DNA of 64,000 nucleotides from positions 1-64,000 of the forward strand of contig NZ_JAPEOS010000004.1 of NCBI RefSeq assembly GCF_026340975.1, in the 5' to 3' direction. Below, in pieces: positions 1-8,822 of the stretch. The stretch comes from Streptomyces sp. NBC_01214. Lineage in GTDB: Bacteria; Actinomycetota; Actinomycetes; Streptomycetales; Streptomycetaceae. The notes under the pieces were generated by a model that saw only the letters and a program-made list of their open reading frames with translations, was not told where the DNA came from and did no database searches. The position numbers and the translations under genes were made by a program. Numbering within the stretch: position 1 is the first letter of the stretch; each line of letters starts with the position of its first letter.

Positions 1-2
1 GC

Positions 3-269
3 CGCGACAAGTCGCGTCATAGTGAACCGCCTCCGCAAGCGGAGGCGACACGGTGCTAACGCACCGCCAGATTCCCGCGCAAGCGCGGGAATCTGGCGGG
101 CCGCAAGCGGCCCGTCGTGGGAGGGCCCGCCGCAAGCGGCGGGCTGGTGCCGCTGACGCGTCACCAGATGCCCGCGCAAGCGCGGACATCGAAGGGGTGT
201 CCGCTGACGCTCCCACCCCTTCAGGTCCTTCCGGCTCCGCCTCCAGGACCAGGCCCGCTGCCGCGGGCC
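3..269. repeat. Telomere-like array of tandem palindromes
   Basis: At least ten hairpin-forming inverted repeats follow one another with little spacing. Seen: 3-8/11-16; 28-36/39-47; 51-56/61-66; 64-80/83-99 (17-bp perfect stem); 97-104/107-114; 125-133/136-144; 144-149/162-167; 172-177/180-185; 191-199/214-222; 225-230/245-250; 252-258/263-269. Six of them share the same two-base AA loop closed by C-G (GCAAGC or ACAAGT). Closely packed palindromes are the hallmark of Streptomyces linear-replicon ends, where the single-stranded 3' overhang folds for terminal-protein-primed patching. The order and loops do not match the archetypal telomere start (CCCGCGGAGC...), so this is either an atypical telomere or subterminal DNA. 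The adjacent ttrA-like gene and the tap/tpg genes in the window support the call. Confidence 0.75.
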
Positions 270-312
270 GGCTGGCAGTGGTGACAGGTGAGCTGGCTTG
301 TCGCTGTGCTCG

Positions 313-534
313 TCAGTCCCAGTAGCAGCCGCTGATGTGGATGCTCGACCGGGTCGCGGTCCGTTCGTCGACCTGGACGTCCCAGCGGGCGGCGGCCTCG
401 GCGTATGCGGCCTCCACCTCTTCGGACGGCTGGCAGCAGCGGATTGTCGCTACTTCCTCCCACACCATGCGGATTCTGGCTGCTTCCTCTACCAGATGCA
501 GAAGGCGTGTCGTGTCCTGTGCACTGCGTTGCAT
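313..534 (-). CDS. Small hypothetical protein (73 aa) next to the telomere
   Basis: A short open frame pointing towards the palindrome array. The ATG at 534 is chosen because GGGGAG lies five bases upstream; the longer frame upstream of it is low-complexity. The product is acidic and helical in look, with a Glu/Ala-rich stretch (VEEAARIRMVWEEV, EEVEAAYAEAAARW) and two adjacent cysteines. I recognise no family. It is divergent from ttrA across a 250-bp gap that must hold both promoters. It is probably real, given the ribosome site and start, but too short to be certain. Confidence 0.5.
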   Translation of the reverse strand: MQRSAQDTTRLLHLVEEAARIRMVWEEVATIRCCQPSEEVEAAYAEAAARWDVQVDERTATRSSIHISGCYWD

Positions 535-784
535 GGCACTCCCCCATCCGTGTGTCGGCGCTTTCATCGTCCACGGGTGACCCGCAGGTGCGGTAGAGAC
601 CGCTCGTTTCCGGTACGGAATCTGGTGATGTCTTGTTCCGGACGCCGTCGTGGGTGTAAGCGCGGTACAGTCGTCAGTGTGCATCACGTCGGATCTGATG
701 TGTGTAGCTGTGTAGGATCCCGAGAACATCGCTATCCCCTCCCCGGCGGGTCTGTCCGCCTCTTCGAGTTCAGCGGAGTGCCGA

Positions 785-3307
785 GTGCAGAAGTCTGGTG
801 ACATCGTGCTGCGTCCTCATCAGGAGGAGGCGGTGGAGGCCATTGTCCGGGGGCTGGATACTCCGCCGGGGAAGCGGATTCCGGAGGCGGGTCTACGGGC
901 GACGGTGGTGGCAGCGTGCGGGACGGGGAAGACGTTCATGGCGGCCGCGGCGGCGCTCCGGCTGGCGCGGCACGGGCGGGTCCTGGTGCTCCTGCCGACC
1001 CTGGATCTCCTGACGCAGACTGTGCGGGAGTGGCGGCTCGCCGGGCACACCGGGCCCGCGGTCGCGGTCTGCTCTCTCGAGGACGACCCGCAGCTGTGGC
1101 AGCTCGACGTCCGGACCACGACCTCGGCCCCGCAGCTGGGGCTGTGGCACGGGCACGGCCCCGTCACCGTCTACGCCACCTACGCCTCCCTGCCCGTCAT
1201 CGCCGAAGCCCACGAAGGCGCGTACGGGCTACCCATGGACGTGTTCGACCTGATGGTTGTCGACGAGGCGCACCGTACATCGGGGTCGGCCGGGAAGGCT
1301 TGGGTCGATGTCCACCGCCAGGAGGTCATCCCCGCCATGCGCCGGCTCTACATGACCGCGACGCCGCGGATCTGGATGGAACGGCCCCCGCGGTCCCGGG
1401 CGCAGGAGGAGGCCCGCCGGCGTGCCGAGGAGGCGGAGAGCAGGGAGCGTGAGGAGGCGGAAGCCGAGGGGCGGGTCTACGTGGCGCGGCCGCGGTGGGA
1501 CCGGCTGCCGAAGGAACTCGCGTGCTCGATGGACGACGAGCGAGTGTTCGGGCCGGTCGTTTATGAACTGTCGCTCGCTTCGGCCATTTCCCGAGGGCTT
1601 CTGGCGAAGTATCAAATTGTCGTCGCGGAGCTCACCGACCCCGTCGTCACCCCGGACCGGCTGAACAGTGAGGAGCGGTACGAGGAGCAACTGCGCGGAC
1701 AGCGACTCGCCGCGACGCAGACCGCCCTCCTGGAGACCATGGCCGAACACGGGCTGCAGACCACCATCACCTTCCACCACCGCACCGTGGAGGCCGAGGC
1801 CTTCGCCGCGGGGCTGGACGGGGTCGCATCCAGGCTGCATACGGTGGATCCGGCCCGGCATCCGGAGCGGGTGTGGTCGGGCTGGCTATGCGGGGAACAC
1901 GAAGGCGCCCACCGGCAGTCCGTGCTCGCGGACTTCGGGCGCAGGGCCGGGCGGGCGGTGCTCAGTAACTGCCGGGTTCTGGGCGAAGGGGTCGATATCC
2001 GGGCGACGGACAGTGTGGCCCTGATCGATCCCAAGGGGTCGGCCGTCGACATCGTGCAGGCGATCGGTCGGGCTTTGCGGCAGAAACCCGGTGAAGGGAA
2101 GATGGCCACCCTGATCGTGCCCGTGTTTCTACGGGAGGGCGAAAAGCCTGAGGACATGCTTTCATCGAATTCATACCGGCCGCTAGTTCGAGTCTTGGCG
2201 GGGCTTCGGGCGCACGATGAAAAGGCTGTGGAAATGCTTGCTATTCCACAGGAGAACCAGAAAAGGGTCGTGAACCCGTATCGGCCGGTCGGGAAGGCGC
2301 CGGAGGAAGGTGAGGAGGAGTCACGGCTCCTGCTCCGGTTCGCGGCCCCACGGGACCCGGCGCTGATCGCGAAGTGGATCACCTACCAGGTGATCAACAC
2401 CGAGCGGCAGGACTGGCGTCGGGGCGCGGAAGCCGCGCACCGCTACCGGCAGAGGGAGGGGCACCTCGACGTCCCCTACGAGCACGTGGAGACCGAGGGG
2501 GCGTTCCCGCTCGGACGGTGGCTGTCCGATCAGCGGCGGGCGTACCGGGCCGGGGCCATGACCGGGGAGCGGGCGGCCGAGCTGGAGGAGCTGGGGATCA
2601 TCTGGGACACCGCCGACGCCGGCTTCGAGGCCAACCTCGGCGCAGCACGGGCCTACTACGACCTCCACGGCACCCTCGCCGCACCCCGGGGCGCAGCCAT
2701 CCTGGACGTCCAGGTCGGGCAGTGGCTCACGAACGTCCGCCGCCCCGGCGGGCTGGGCAAGGACCCCGGCCGGGCGCAGCGGCGGGCCGCCGCGCTCGCC
2801 GCGATCGATCCGGACTGGAACCCGGGGACTCGTGGGTGGACGGTGGACTGGCAGCGGCACTACGCCTACCTCACCCAGCTCCTCGCCTCCGGTGCGCGAC
2901 TGACCGCGATCGTGCCAGGGGTGACACGGCACGGTGAGGACGTCGGACGGTGGCTCGCTTCGCAACGGCGGGGCTGGGAACGGCTGAACGACGAGCAGCA
3001 GCACCGGCTCGCCGAACTCGGCGTAGGGCCCCAGAAGGCCCCACGGGCACGTAGGGCGGCGACGAAGACGACCACGGCCGCCGGGCCGCGCACGGGCGGG
3101 AAGGCCTTCCAGAAAGGCCTCCAAGCCCTCACGCAATACGTTGCACGGGAAGGCGGAATGCCAGGGCGCGGCGCCATCGAACAGCTCGCTGACGGTCCTC
3201 ACCGGGTTGGCATCTGGATCGCCAACCAGAAACAACGCCGCGACCGGCTCGACCAGGCACAGCTCACCGCTCTCGCCGAACTCGGCGTCCACTGGGCTGC
3301 CGGATGA
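785..3307 (+). CDS. ttrA: TtrA-type telomere-proximal SF2 helicase with four helicase-associated repeats
   Basis: An 840-residue DEAD/DEAH-family (SF2) helicase. Walker A is ACGTGKT near residue 43, the DEAH box is VVDEAH near 157, motif III is TATPR, and the second RecA domain contains a GEGVDI and QAIGRALR motif VI. The C-terminal third holds four helicase-associated (HA) repeats, each with a GRWLSDQRR/GQWLTNVRR/GRWLASQRR/GIWIANQKQ signature and ending in a L-x-x-L-G element. Helicases of exactly this build (TtrA) are encoded at the tips of Streptomyces chromosomes and linear plasmids and have been linked to conjugal transfer. Start is GTG with GCGGAG upstream. It lies 0.5 kb from the palindrome array and is followed by a GC-rich hairpin. 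Confidence 0.85.
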   Translation: MQKSGDIVLRPHQEEAVEAIVRGLDTPPGKRIPEAGLRATVVAACGTGKTFMAAAAALRLARHGRVLVLLPTLDLLTQTVREWRLAGHTGPAVAVCSLEDDPQLWQLDVRTTTSAPQLGLWHGHGPVTVYATYASLPVIAEAHEGAYGLPMDVFDLMVVDEAHRTSGSAGKAWVDVHRQEVIPAMRRLYMTATPRIWMERPPRSRAQEEARRRAEEAESREREEAEAEGRVYVARPRWDRLPKELACSMDDERVFGPVVYELSLASAISRGLLAKYQIVVAELTDPVVTPDRLNSEERYEEQLRGQRLAATQTALLETMAEHGLQTTITFHHRTVEAEAFAAGLDGVASRLHTVDPARHPERVWSGWLCGEHEGAHRQSVLADFGRRAGRAVLSNCRVLGEGVDIRATDSVALIDPKGSAVDIVQAIGRALRQKPGEGKMATLIVPVFLREGEKPEDMLSSNSYRPLVRVLAGLRAHDEKAVEMLAIPQENQKRVVNPYRPVGKAPEEGEEESRLLLRFAAPRDPALIAKWITYQVINTERQDWRRGAEAAHRYRQREGHLDVPYEHVETEGAFPLGRWLSDQRRAYRAGAMTGERAAELEELGIIWDTADAGFEANLGAARAYYDLHGTLAAPRGAAILDVQVGQWLTNVRRPGGLGKDPGRAQRRAAALAAIDPDWNPGTRGWTVDWQRHYAYLTQLLASGARLTAIVPGVTRHGEDVGRWLASQRRGWERLNDEQQHRLAELGVGPQKAPRARRAATKTTTAAGPRTGGKAFQKGLQALTQYVAREGGMPGRGAIEQLADGPHRVGIWIANQKQRRDRLDQAQLTALAELGVHWAAG

Positions 3308-3311
3308 TGGT

Positions 3312-3333
3312 GGGGCGGCCCACGAGCCGCCCC
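3312..3333 (+). terminator. Hairpin after ttrA
   Basis: A perfect 8-bp GC stem (GGGGCGGC/GCCGCCCC) with a six-base loop begins four bases after the ttrA stop codon. It has no T-tract, which is usual for streptomycete terminators. Confidence 0.6.
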
Positions 3334-3349
3334 GCACGGCCTCACTTAA

Positions 3350-4206
3350 GAGGTCATCTCATTTGGTGAGTCTTCGGTAGCAGATGAGGGTGCAGGCGAT
3401 GCTGGCGAAGGCGAGGAAGTGGTCGGCTTTGCATTCGTAGCGGCGGTGGAGTCGGCGGCAGCCCGCGAGCCAGGCCATGGTGCGTTCGATGGTCCAGCGG
3501 TGGCGGCCCAGTCGCTGTGAGGACTCGATGCCTCTGCGGGCTATGCGGTGCTTGATGCCGCGCTGACGTAACCATTTCCGCAGGTGGGCGTAGTCGTAGC
3601 CCTTGTCAGCGTGGAGCTTGCCGGGCTTGCGCCGTCGGCGGCCACGGCGGGAGCGGATGGGCGGTATGCCGCGGACGAGGGGTTCGAGGGCCTGGCTGTC
3701 GTGCAGGTTCGCGCCCGAGATTCCGACGGACAGGGGCAGACCGGTCCGCTCGGTGATCAAGTGGATCTTCGATCCGAACTTGCCCCGATCGACAGGATTC
3801 GGACCTGTCAGGTCCCCCTTTTCAGGGCCCGCATGTTCACCGAGTCGATCGCGCAGCGGGACCAGTCCAGATCGCCGCGGGCGCCGAGCTCATCGAGGAC
3901 CAGGCGGTGGAGCTTGGCCCACACCCGGGCCTTGCTCCACTCGGCAAAACGCCGGTGCGCCGTCGCTCCTGACGGCCCGAACGACGCCGTCGGCAACTGT
4001 TGCCACGTACAGCCCGACGTGGCAACGAACACGATCGCGGCGAGTACTTCCCGGTCGCCATGCCGACGCCGACCACCGCCCTGCGGTCGCGACGGGGCCT
4101 CCGGCACGACCCGCTGGAACAGCACCCACAACTCATCCGGCACCAGCCGGTCAACAATCCCCGCCACGACCGTCAGTCTACCCAACCATCCAAATGAGAT
4201 GACTTC
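3350..4206 (-). mobile_element. IS5-family insertion sequence, apparently complete (857 bp)
   Basis: The ends are near-perfect inverted repeats: GAGGTCATCTCATTTGG at the left and the complement of GAAGTCATCTCATTTGG at the right. A 3-bp TAA is duplicated on both sides (3347-3349 and 4207-4209), as expected for IS5 subgroups that target TNA. It contains one two-frame transposase gene. It sits in the intergenic space between ttrA and the next gene, so it broke nothing visible. Confidence 0.88.
3359..4185 (-). CDS. IS5-family DDE transposase, two frames joined by -1 frameshift
   Basis: The first frame (4185-3808) gives a 125-residue N-terminal part with the IS5 LVPDELWVLFQRVVP start, the GCTWQQLP and HRRFAEWSKARVWAKLH motifs and the first catalytic Asp (CAIDSVNMRA). 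It stops just after MRALKRGT. The second frame (to 3359) supplies the rest: ITERTGLPLSVGISGANLHD, the second Asp (LHADKGYD), and the catalytic Glu in RWTIERTMAWL. The switch falls at AAAAGGGGG (complement at 3814-3822), the usual A-G slippery run for programmed -1 frameshifting in this IS group; a -1 slip gives a continuous full-length transposase. It is probably functional. Confidence 0.85.
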
Positions 4207-4245
4207 TAAGCAGCTCGCCCAGGGCTCGATCCTTGTGAAAGACCT

Positions 4246-4626
4246 TTAAAGGCGTGCCAGGACTCGCTGCAGGTCGTCTCGGTCGAATGCGTGGCCGGAG
4301 ACCAGCAGAGTTCGGGTGTAGGCGTCCAGAGCAGAGATGAGCTCTTCCGAAAACCCCGCCACCGCGGGTAGCTCCCAGGCAGCGGTGAGCAGCTCGTCGA
4401 GGCGACTGGGGTCCGCCGGCAGGTGGATGTAGATCTCCCACGGCGGGACGCCTTTGAGTCTGGCCCGCTCGGAGCGTGGGAACATCCGGTTTCCCGCTCG
4501 CTCCAGAGCACGCAGCACTGCCAGTTCCGGTGCGGCTGTCACGCCCAGCGCTGTCACCATCGCAGTCCGGTCCATTCGTTCGAGTACAGCCTCAGCAGCG
4601 CTCACACCAGAGCACCGCCGACCCAT
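4246..4626 (-). CDS. Hypothetical protein, about 126 aa
   Basis: An open frame with normal streptomycete codon use. The ATG at 4626 gives a 126-residue product; the in-frame upstream extension is Arg/Pro-rich and unlikely. The C-terminal half (PPWEIYIHLPADPSRLDELL ... FDRDDLQRVLARL) looks like an ordered alpha/beta domain. I recognise no family. The IS5 element sits 40 bp beyond its stop, so its 3' neighbour has been displaced. Confidence 0.55.
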   Translation of the reverse strand: MGRRCSGVSAAEAVLERMDRTAMVTALGVTAAPELAVLRALERAGNRMFPRSERARLKGVPPWEIYIHLPADPSRLDELLTAAWELPAVAGFSEELISALDAYTRTLLVSGHAFDRDDLQRVLARL

Positions 4627-4916
4627 TGATCCCGGCCTGACGCTAGGCGGGGAGCGGGGCGGACCGGGCGGGTTACGTGGAACTTTGACTCGATCGTGGC
4701 GGGTGACGTTGCCTTCTGTGGCGTGGAGCGGTCCGGAACGCCAGCCGACCCAGCGGCGCATGGAGGAGCCGCGGCGCGCGTACGGGCCCGGCGGCAAGCG
4801 CCTCGCACGGCCGGTACCTGCTGGCAGGCAAGCAGCTGATGAACCTCGGTCGCATCCGGGGACAAGCGTCGGGGCCGGGAGGGTGCTCCTGTCCGTCCCC
4901 GATCCTCAGGCAGGCG

Positions 4917-5939
4917 TCAGCCTGAGACCTCTTCGAGGGTAGATGCGATGAGGGCCGGGAGGAAGTCGATGGCGCGCTTGAGCAGACTTTCGATGGGGAC
5001 GGCAAGGTGGTTGTTGTCCACGCTGATGAGTCCGGCCCATCCGGCTGGCTCGTAGCGGGCCAGCATAGAGAGCGTGTAGATGATCGACCACCAGGCCATC
5101 AGCAGGTGCGGTTCCCGGCCCGTTGGTGGGATCGCTGGCAAGAACCATCGCGACCGTCCGTGGCTCCGTGTGAGGCCGCGCAGGTGTTCCCGTCGCTCAT
5201 CGACGAGCGCGTGACCCTGGGGCATAAGCCAGCTCACCCGGAGTTCTCCCCCGCCGTGGTCGTAGCGGGTGAAGTCAGGTGGCCCATCGGGCTGGGGTGT
5301 CCGGCGAACGTACTCGTGGTGCTGGGCGAGGCCCGGGTACTTCGCGAAGAACGCGTCCGCTGTCTCCCGGCCGCCATTGTCGATGACCCAATCGGGTATG
5401 TCGCAGACTGGCACATGCAGTAGGGGATGGGGATCGCTGTGAATGCCGCGATCGTCTGTGTACAGGGCGGTGTAGCGGTTCCGGTCCGTGAGTGGGTACT
5501 CGAGGTTGACCGGCAGCATGTCCCAGACATCCTCGAGCCGCACCGGATCGTCCTTGCCTCAGACCGGGGAGTCGAGAAGCTGGCTCAGCCGCACGAAACT
5601 GCCCCGCGATGTCGCGGGGTCGGTACGGATCTCGATGTCGGCGAAGGGCTTGTCGAAGCCGCTGGCTCGGATGCCGTGCCCGTCCAGGCGCCAGTCCTCG
5701 CCCTTGAGATCGACTGCCACTGCGGCGATGGCACGGCCGGCCTGGCTCAAGCCGTAGAAAGCCTGCAGGGGTCGAGTGGCCGGGCCTACCACAGCGGCCG
5801 CGCGGAACATCTGCTCGGCTTGTTCCAATGCCGCCGCGTACGTCTTCCGGCGCGCGCCCCCACCCGCTTTACCGGGTGGGTTCGCCCGGCTCGCCCGCAA
5901 CTTCTCCCACGCCTCGTCAGGCTCCGCCTTCATATACAT
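4917..5939 (-). pseudogene. YaaC-like protein gene interrupted by one in-frame TGA
   Basis: Reading from ATG 5939, the frame encodes a YaaC-type protein. Its N-terminal part (WEKLRASRANPPGKAGG, YAAALEQAEQMFRAA, PLQAFYGLSQAGRAIAA) is typical of the family. At 5559-5561 the same frame meets TGA after SQLLDSPV. It then resumes without a shift as GKDDPVRLEDVWDMLP and continues to 4917 with the conserved YGLSQ-distal part (HLLMAWWSIIYTLSMLARYEP). The total is 340 residues plus the stop, near the usual YaaC length. Both halves keep coding character, so the nonsense change is recent, or is read through, or is a sequencing error. It lies nine bases after an unknown gene on the same strand (5949-6803) and was probably co-transcribed with it. 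YaaC-like proteins have no settled function. Confidence 0.75.
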
Positions 5940-5948
5940 GGGCCGACG

Positions 5949-6803
5949 CTATCCCTCGACCCTGACATCGAGAGTCGGTACCCAGGAGGTGACCACGGCG
6001 ATGGTCCAGCCGGAACGCGTCCAGCGGTACACGGCCTGGTCTGCGTTCAGGGAGCCGAACCAGACGGTGTGGAGGCTGTCCGGCACGTCGGGGCTGTCGA
6101 CTGGCACGAATCCTTGCCGGAGCGCCATGGTGACGTCGAGCTGGCCACGGTCGGCCCAGACGAAGAGATGGCCTTCGCGGTCGGTGTACCGGGCGAGCTT
6201 CTTGACCTTGTTCGCCCCTTGGTCGGAACCGAGGAAGGCATTGATGTAGGGGGAGATCGTGTCGGCCGTGTGACGGGCAATACCACCAGTCACTTCGAAG
6301 GGGAAGATCCGGCCTGAAGCCCTATCACTCCGGACGCGTTGGGCACTCACGATCTTGAGGGTGTATAGCGTGCGGAGATTCTCCGCGTGCTCCGGTGTGG
6401 GGAACTCACCGGGTGGGGTGCTGTCGGGCCAGCCGTCCCGGCCGATCCTGTCCACGCCTTCCCTCTCCAGGTGTTGGAGAAGTTCGACCAGCGGCGTGGC
6501 CGACTTCCTGACATGCACTCCAGGGGTGAACTGGACCAGCCAATCCCCTTTCAGGCCGGGGACCGGTCCGTCGTAGTGCCGGTCAAGGCCCTTCCAGAGA
6601 CCCTGGCGGCCGGGGTCGGTCATGGAAGATACCTCGAGCGCGACCTTCGGCCCAGCCCCATCGAACGGGTCAAGGAGAAAGTCCGCCTTGCCCGGCTCGG
6701 CCTGGTCGTCGTAATCGAACCGGCAGGTCCCGAGAACCTCGTTGACCGCAGCCTCCGCCCGGAGCTCGTCCGGCGCCAACTCCACCGCCCTTTTCTGCTT
6801 CAT
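5949..6803 (-). CDS. Unknown 284-aa protein, possible nuclease fold, paired with YaaC-like gene
   Basis: I do not recognise the family. Residues about 28-60 read DYDDQAEPGKADFLL followed by VALEVSSM, a spacing (D...ExS) that faintly recalls a PD-(D/E)xK core without its lysine. The C-terminal half has HLFVWADRGQLDVTMALRQG and SLHTVWFG, compatible with a beta-rich domain. It starts with ATG at 6803 and ends nine bases before the YaaC-like start, so the two form an operon. The location between mobile elements and an ABC-3C system makes a conflict role plausible, but this is only inference. Confidence 0.6.
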   Translation of the reverse strand: MKQKRAVELAPDELRAEAAVNEVLGTCRFDYDDQAEPGKADFLLDPFDGAGPKVALEVSSMTDPGRQGLWKGLDRHYDGPVPGLKGDWLVQFTPGVHVRKSATPLVELLQHLEREGVDRIGRDGWPDSTPPGEFPTPEHAENLRTLYTLKIVSAQRVRSDRASGRIFPFEVTGGIARHTADTISPYINAFLGSDQGANKVKKLARYTDREGHLFVWADRGQLDVTMALRQGFVPVDSPDVPDSLHTVWFGSLNADQAVYRWTRSGWTIAVVTSWVPTLDVRVEG

Positions 6804-7161
6804 GCCAGTGACGCTAGGGCAGCGACGGCCCCGCCAACGAGGCTTTTACCGTACGAGCGGGAGTCAGGAGGTTTCGCCGGACCAGTCCAGAGGTGCCGCG
6901 CCGGAGTTCGGGTCGTACATGGCCCCGGCCACCGGCGCCGGACTGCCCGATCTCGGTCATCATCGTGACGCCGCTCTGGAGCTTGTCTGCTGAGCAGCAA
7001 AGCCCCCACTCCTATCCAAAGCTGGCAGCCATGCCTGGCACCAGATACGAGTTGGGCTACTGCAGGAGCTCCGGAACCTTGAACTCGACTGCGCTGCGGA
7101 ATTATGTTCGATTAGTGTGATGTCCTGGACAGGTCTGTATCTACATCGGGAGACTGAGGGC
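6804..7161. other. Intergenic region, no gene recognised
   Basis: This spacer separates the divergent 5949-6803 gene and the ABC-3C operon. I see no convincing small gene, RNA or long repeat. AT-richer sequence around 7100-7116 (aattatgttcgattagtgtg) is the best candidate promoter region for the ABC-3C operon. Confidence 0.4.
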
Positions 7162-8346
7162 ATGGCGTCCTCCGCGCATGAGGCATCGGCGTCCGCCCTG
7201 GGCTATCTCTTCCAGGCGCAGCTCGCCCTTTTTGAGCTGCTGCGCGGGCAAGAGGAGCGGCCGGACGGGGCGATCAGCCTGGAGCTCCACGACGATGTCG
7301 CCTGGGAGCAGGACGGTCGACCCGTTGATCTACTGCAGGTCAAACACCACATCCGCAGTGTGCGCGCGCTCGGTGACAAGGACGACGACGTGTGGCGGAC
7401 CATCCAGTCCTGGATGGACACCCACGCCCCCGGCGATGAACACGGCCCCATGCTGACTCTGGTCACCACTCAGCAGGCCCGGCCGGGATCAGCCATGGCA
7501 GCGCTGAGGGCACCCCAGCCGGAGCCCGCCAAGGCTCTTGAACTGCTCGTCGTCGCTGCGCAGGAGTCGGAGGCCAAGGGAACAAAGGACGCGCGAGCGG
7601 CCTTCCTGTCCCTGCCGCCGCCGCAGCGCGCTGTGTTCGTACGGCGGATGCGGGTCATCGATGGCACGCCTTCCATCGATGACCTCGACGCGCAGGTCCG
7701 GCGGAAGCTGAGGGCGGCACTCCCCGACGGCCACGCCGACTCCTTCATGCGGCAGCTATGGGCGTGGTGGTATGAGCAGACCGTAGAGATGCTGCAGAAG
7801 CGGCACACCAGCGTGTCCGTGACCCGGCTGATGCAGCGCATCAGCCGCATCCGCGACGACTACACGGCCGACCGGCTGCCTACGCTGGTGGATCGTGAGG
7901 ATTTCCCGACAGCTGCAGAGACTGAGCTGGCCGATGCCCGTTTTGTCCACCAATTGCACTGGGTCGGCGCGGGACGCCAGCTGAACAAGGCGATGGTGGA
8001 CTACTACCGCGCCTACACCCAGACCGTGGCCTGGCTCGAAGACGACTTGGTCGACCTCGACGAGCTGGCACGATTCGAGGGCGACCTCGCCGACGAGTGG
8101 CGGCGTGAGTTCGACTGGATGCTCGACGACCTCGGTGATGACGCCACGGAACGGGAGCAGGAACAGGCTGGCAGGGCGCTGCTGCGCAAGACCTTGGACC
8201 AGACGCGCTACCGGATCCGGGAGGCGTACGACGAGGCGTTCTTCTCCCGGGGCAAGCATCACGAACTGGCCGATCAGGGCAAGGTCGGATGGCACCCCGA
8301 CTTCGAGACCCGGGTGAAGAACCTGATCCAGGCCGCACGTGTCTAG
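7162..8346 (+). CDS. ABC-3C system effector with PD-(D/E)xK-like nuclease and CTD
   Basis: Start ATG 7162 (GAGGG upstream) gives MASSAHEASASALGYLFQAQ, 394 residues. The N-terminal domain (about 1-75) has the Cap4/DUF4297-like restriction-endonuclease layout: SLELHDDVAWEQ then VDLLQVKHH, where the Q-x-K is the end of the catalytic motif. The middle is helical. The C-terminal part (EFDWMLDDLGDD, LLRKTLDQTRYRIREAYDE, FSRGKHHELAD, GWHPDFE) fits the conserved C-terminal domain of ABC three-component (ABC-3C) effectors. The gene overlaps the next by eight bases, so the three genes are coupled. In published classifications such systems join an SMC/ABC ATPase sensor to a toxic effector in biological conflicts. 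Nuclease activity is inferred. Confidence 0.75.
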   Translation: MASSAHEASASALGYLFQAQLALFELLRGQEERPDGAISLELHDDVAWEQDGRPVDLLQVKHHIRSVRALGDKDDDVWRTIQSWMDTHAPGDEHGPMLTLVTTQQARPGSAMAALRAPQPEPAKALELLVVAAQESEAKGTKDARAAFLSLPPPQRAVFVRRMRVIDGTPSIDDLDAQVRRKLRAALPDGHADSFMRQLWAWWYEQTVEMLQKRHTSVSVTRLMQRISRIRDDYTADRLPTLVDREDFPTAAETELADARFVHQLHWVGAGRQLNKAMVDYYRAYTQTVAWLEDDLVDLDELARFEGDLADEWRREFDWMLDDLGDDATEREQEQAGRALLRKTLDQTRYRIREAYDEAFFSRGKHHELADQGKVGWHPDFETRVKNLIQAARV

Positions 8347-8818
8347 CTGGACACAGCGGCCGCAAGCCAGCGCCGCCTTCCTCAACCCCGCCCTTGTCGC
8401 CGCGGTGACCGCCACCGCGGCACGCGACTACGAGCGGGAGGCATCCGGCAGGCGGATGCCATGGCCGATGGCTTTCGTCGTGGCCCCGCTGGTCCTGCAC
8501 CGGCCCACGCGGCAGGCACTGCCCTCCTCGACGCGCACCCATCTGACGAACTGGGTCGCCGAACACCCGGCACTCGTTGCGGGACTTCCTGCCCGAGGCG
8601 TCTCACTGGCGCCAGCCGTACGCGAGGGCCTGCGCTTCGGGCTCCGCCACCAGATGATCGCCGTCGAGCAGGGCCACCTCACGGGGACCATCCCGTCGAA
8701 GTCCCGCATTGAGGGCGAACTGGCCGACCTCATCAAGGCCGCTTCCCTGATAGGCCGCTGGACCGCGAAGTCCGACAACCCTTCCACCGTATTTGCACTG
8801 CTTGGCGTGAGACCCTGA
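8339..8818 (+). CDS. ABC-3C middle component
   Basis: A 159-residue protein starting at GTG 8339 inside the end of the effector gene. It has the middle-component look: a short N-terminal helix, FLNPALVAAVTATAARDYERE, PMAFVVAPLVLHRPTRQAL, then STRTHLTNWVAEHPALVAG and a C-terminal KAASLIGRWTAKSDNPSTVFALLGVRP. Members of this family always sit between an effector with the ABC-3C CTD and an ABC ATPase, as here. The order and the lack of spacing (8-bp overlap upstream, 4 bp downstream) argue for one transcript. Its mechanistic role, thought to be bridging ATPase and effector, is not known in detail. Confidence 0.75.
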   Translation: MSSWTQRPQASAAFLNPALVAAVTATAARDYEREASGRRMPWPMAFVVAPLVLHRPTRQALPSSTRTHLTNWVAEHPALVAGLPARGVSLAPAVREGLRFGLRHQMIAVEQGHLTGTIPSKSRIEGELADLIKAASLIGRWTAKSDNPSTVFALLGVRP

Positions 8819-8822
8819 GCGG

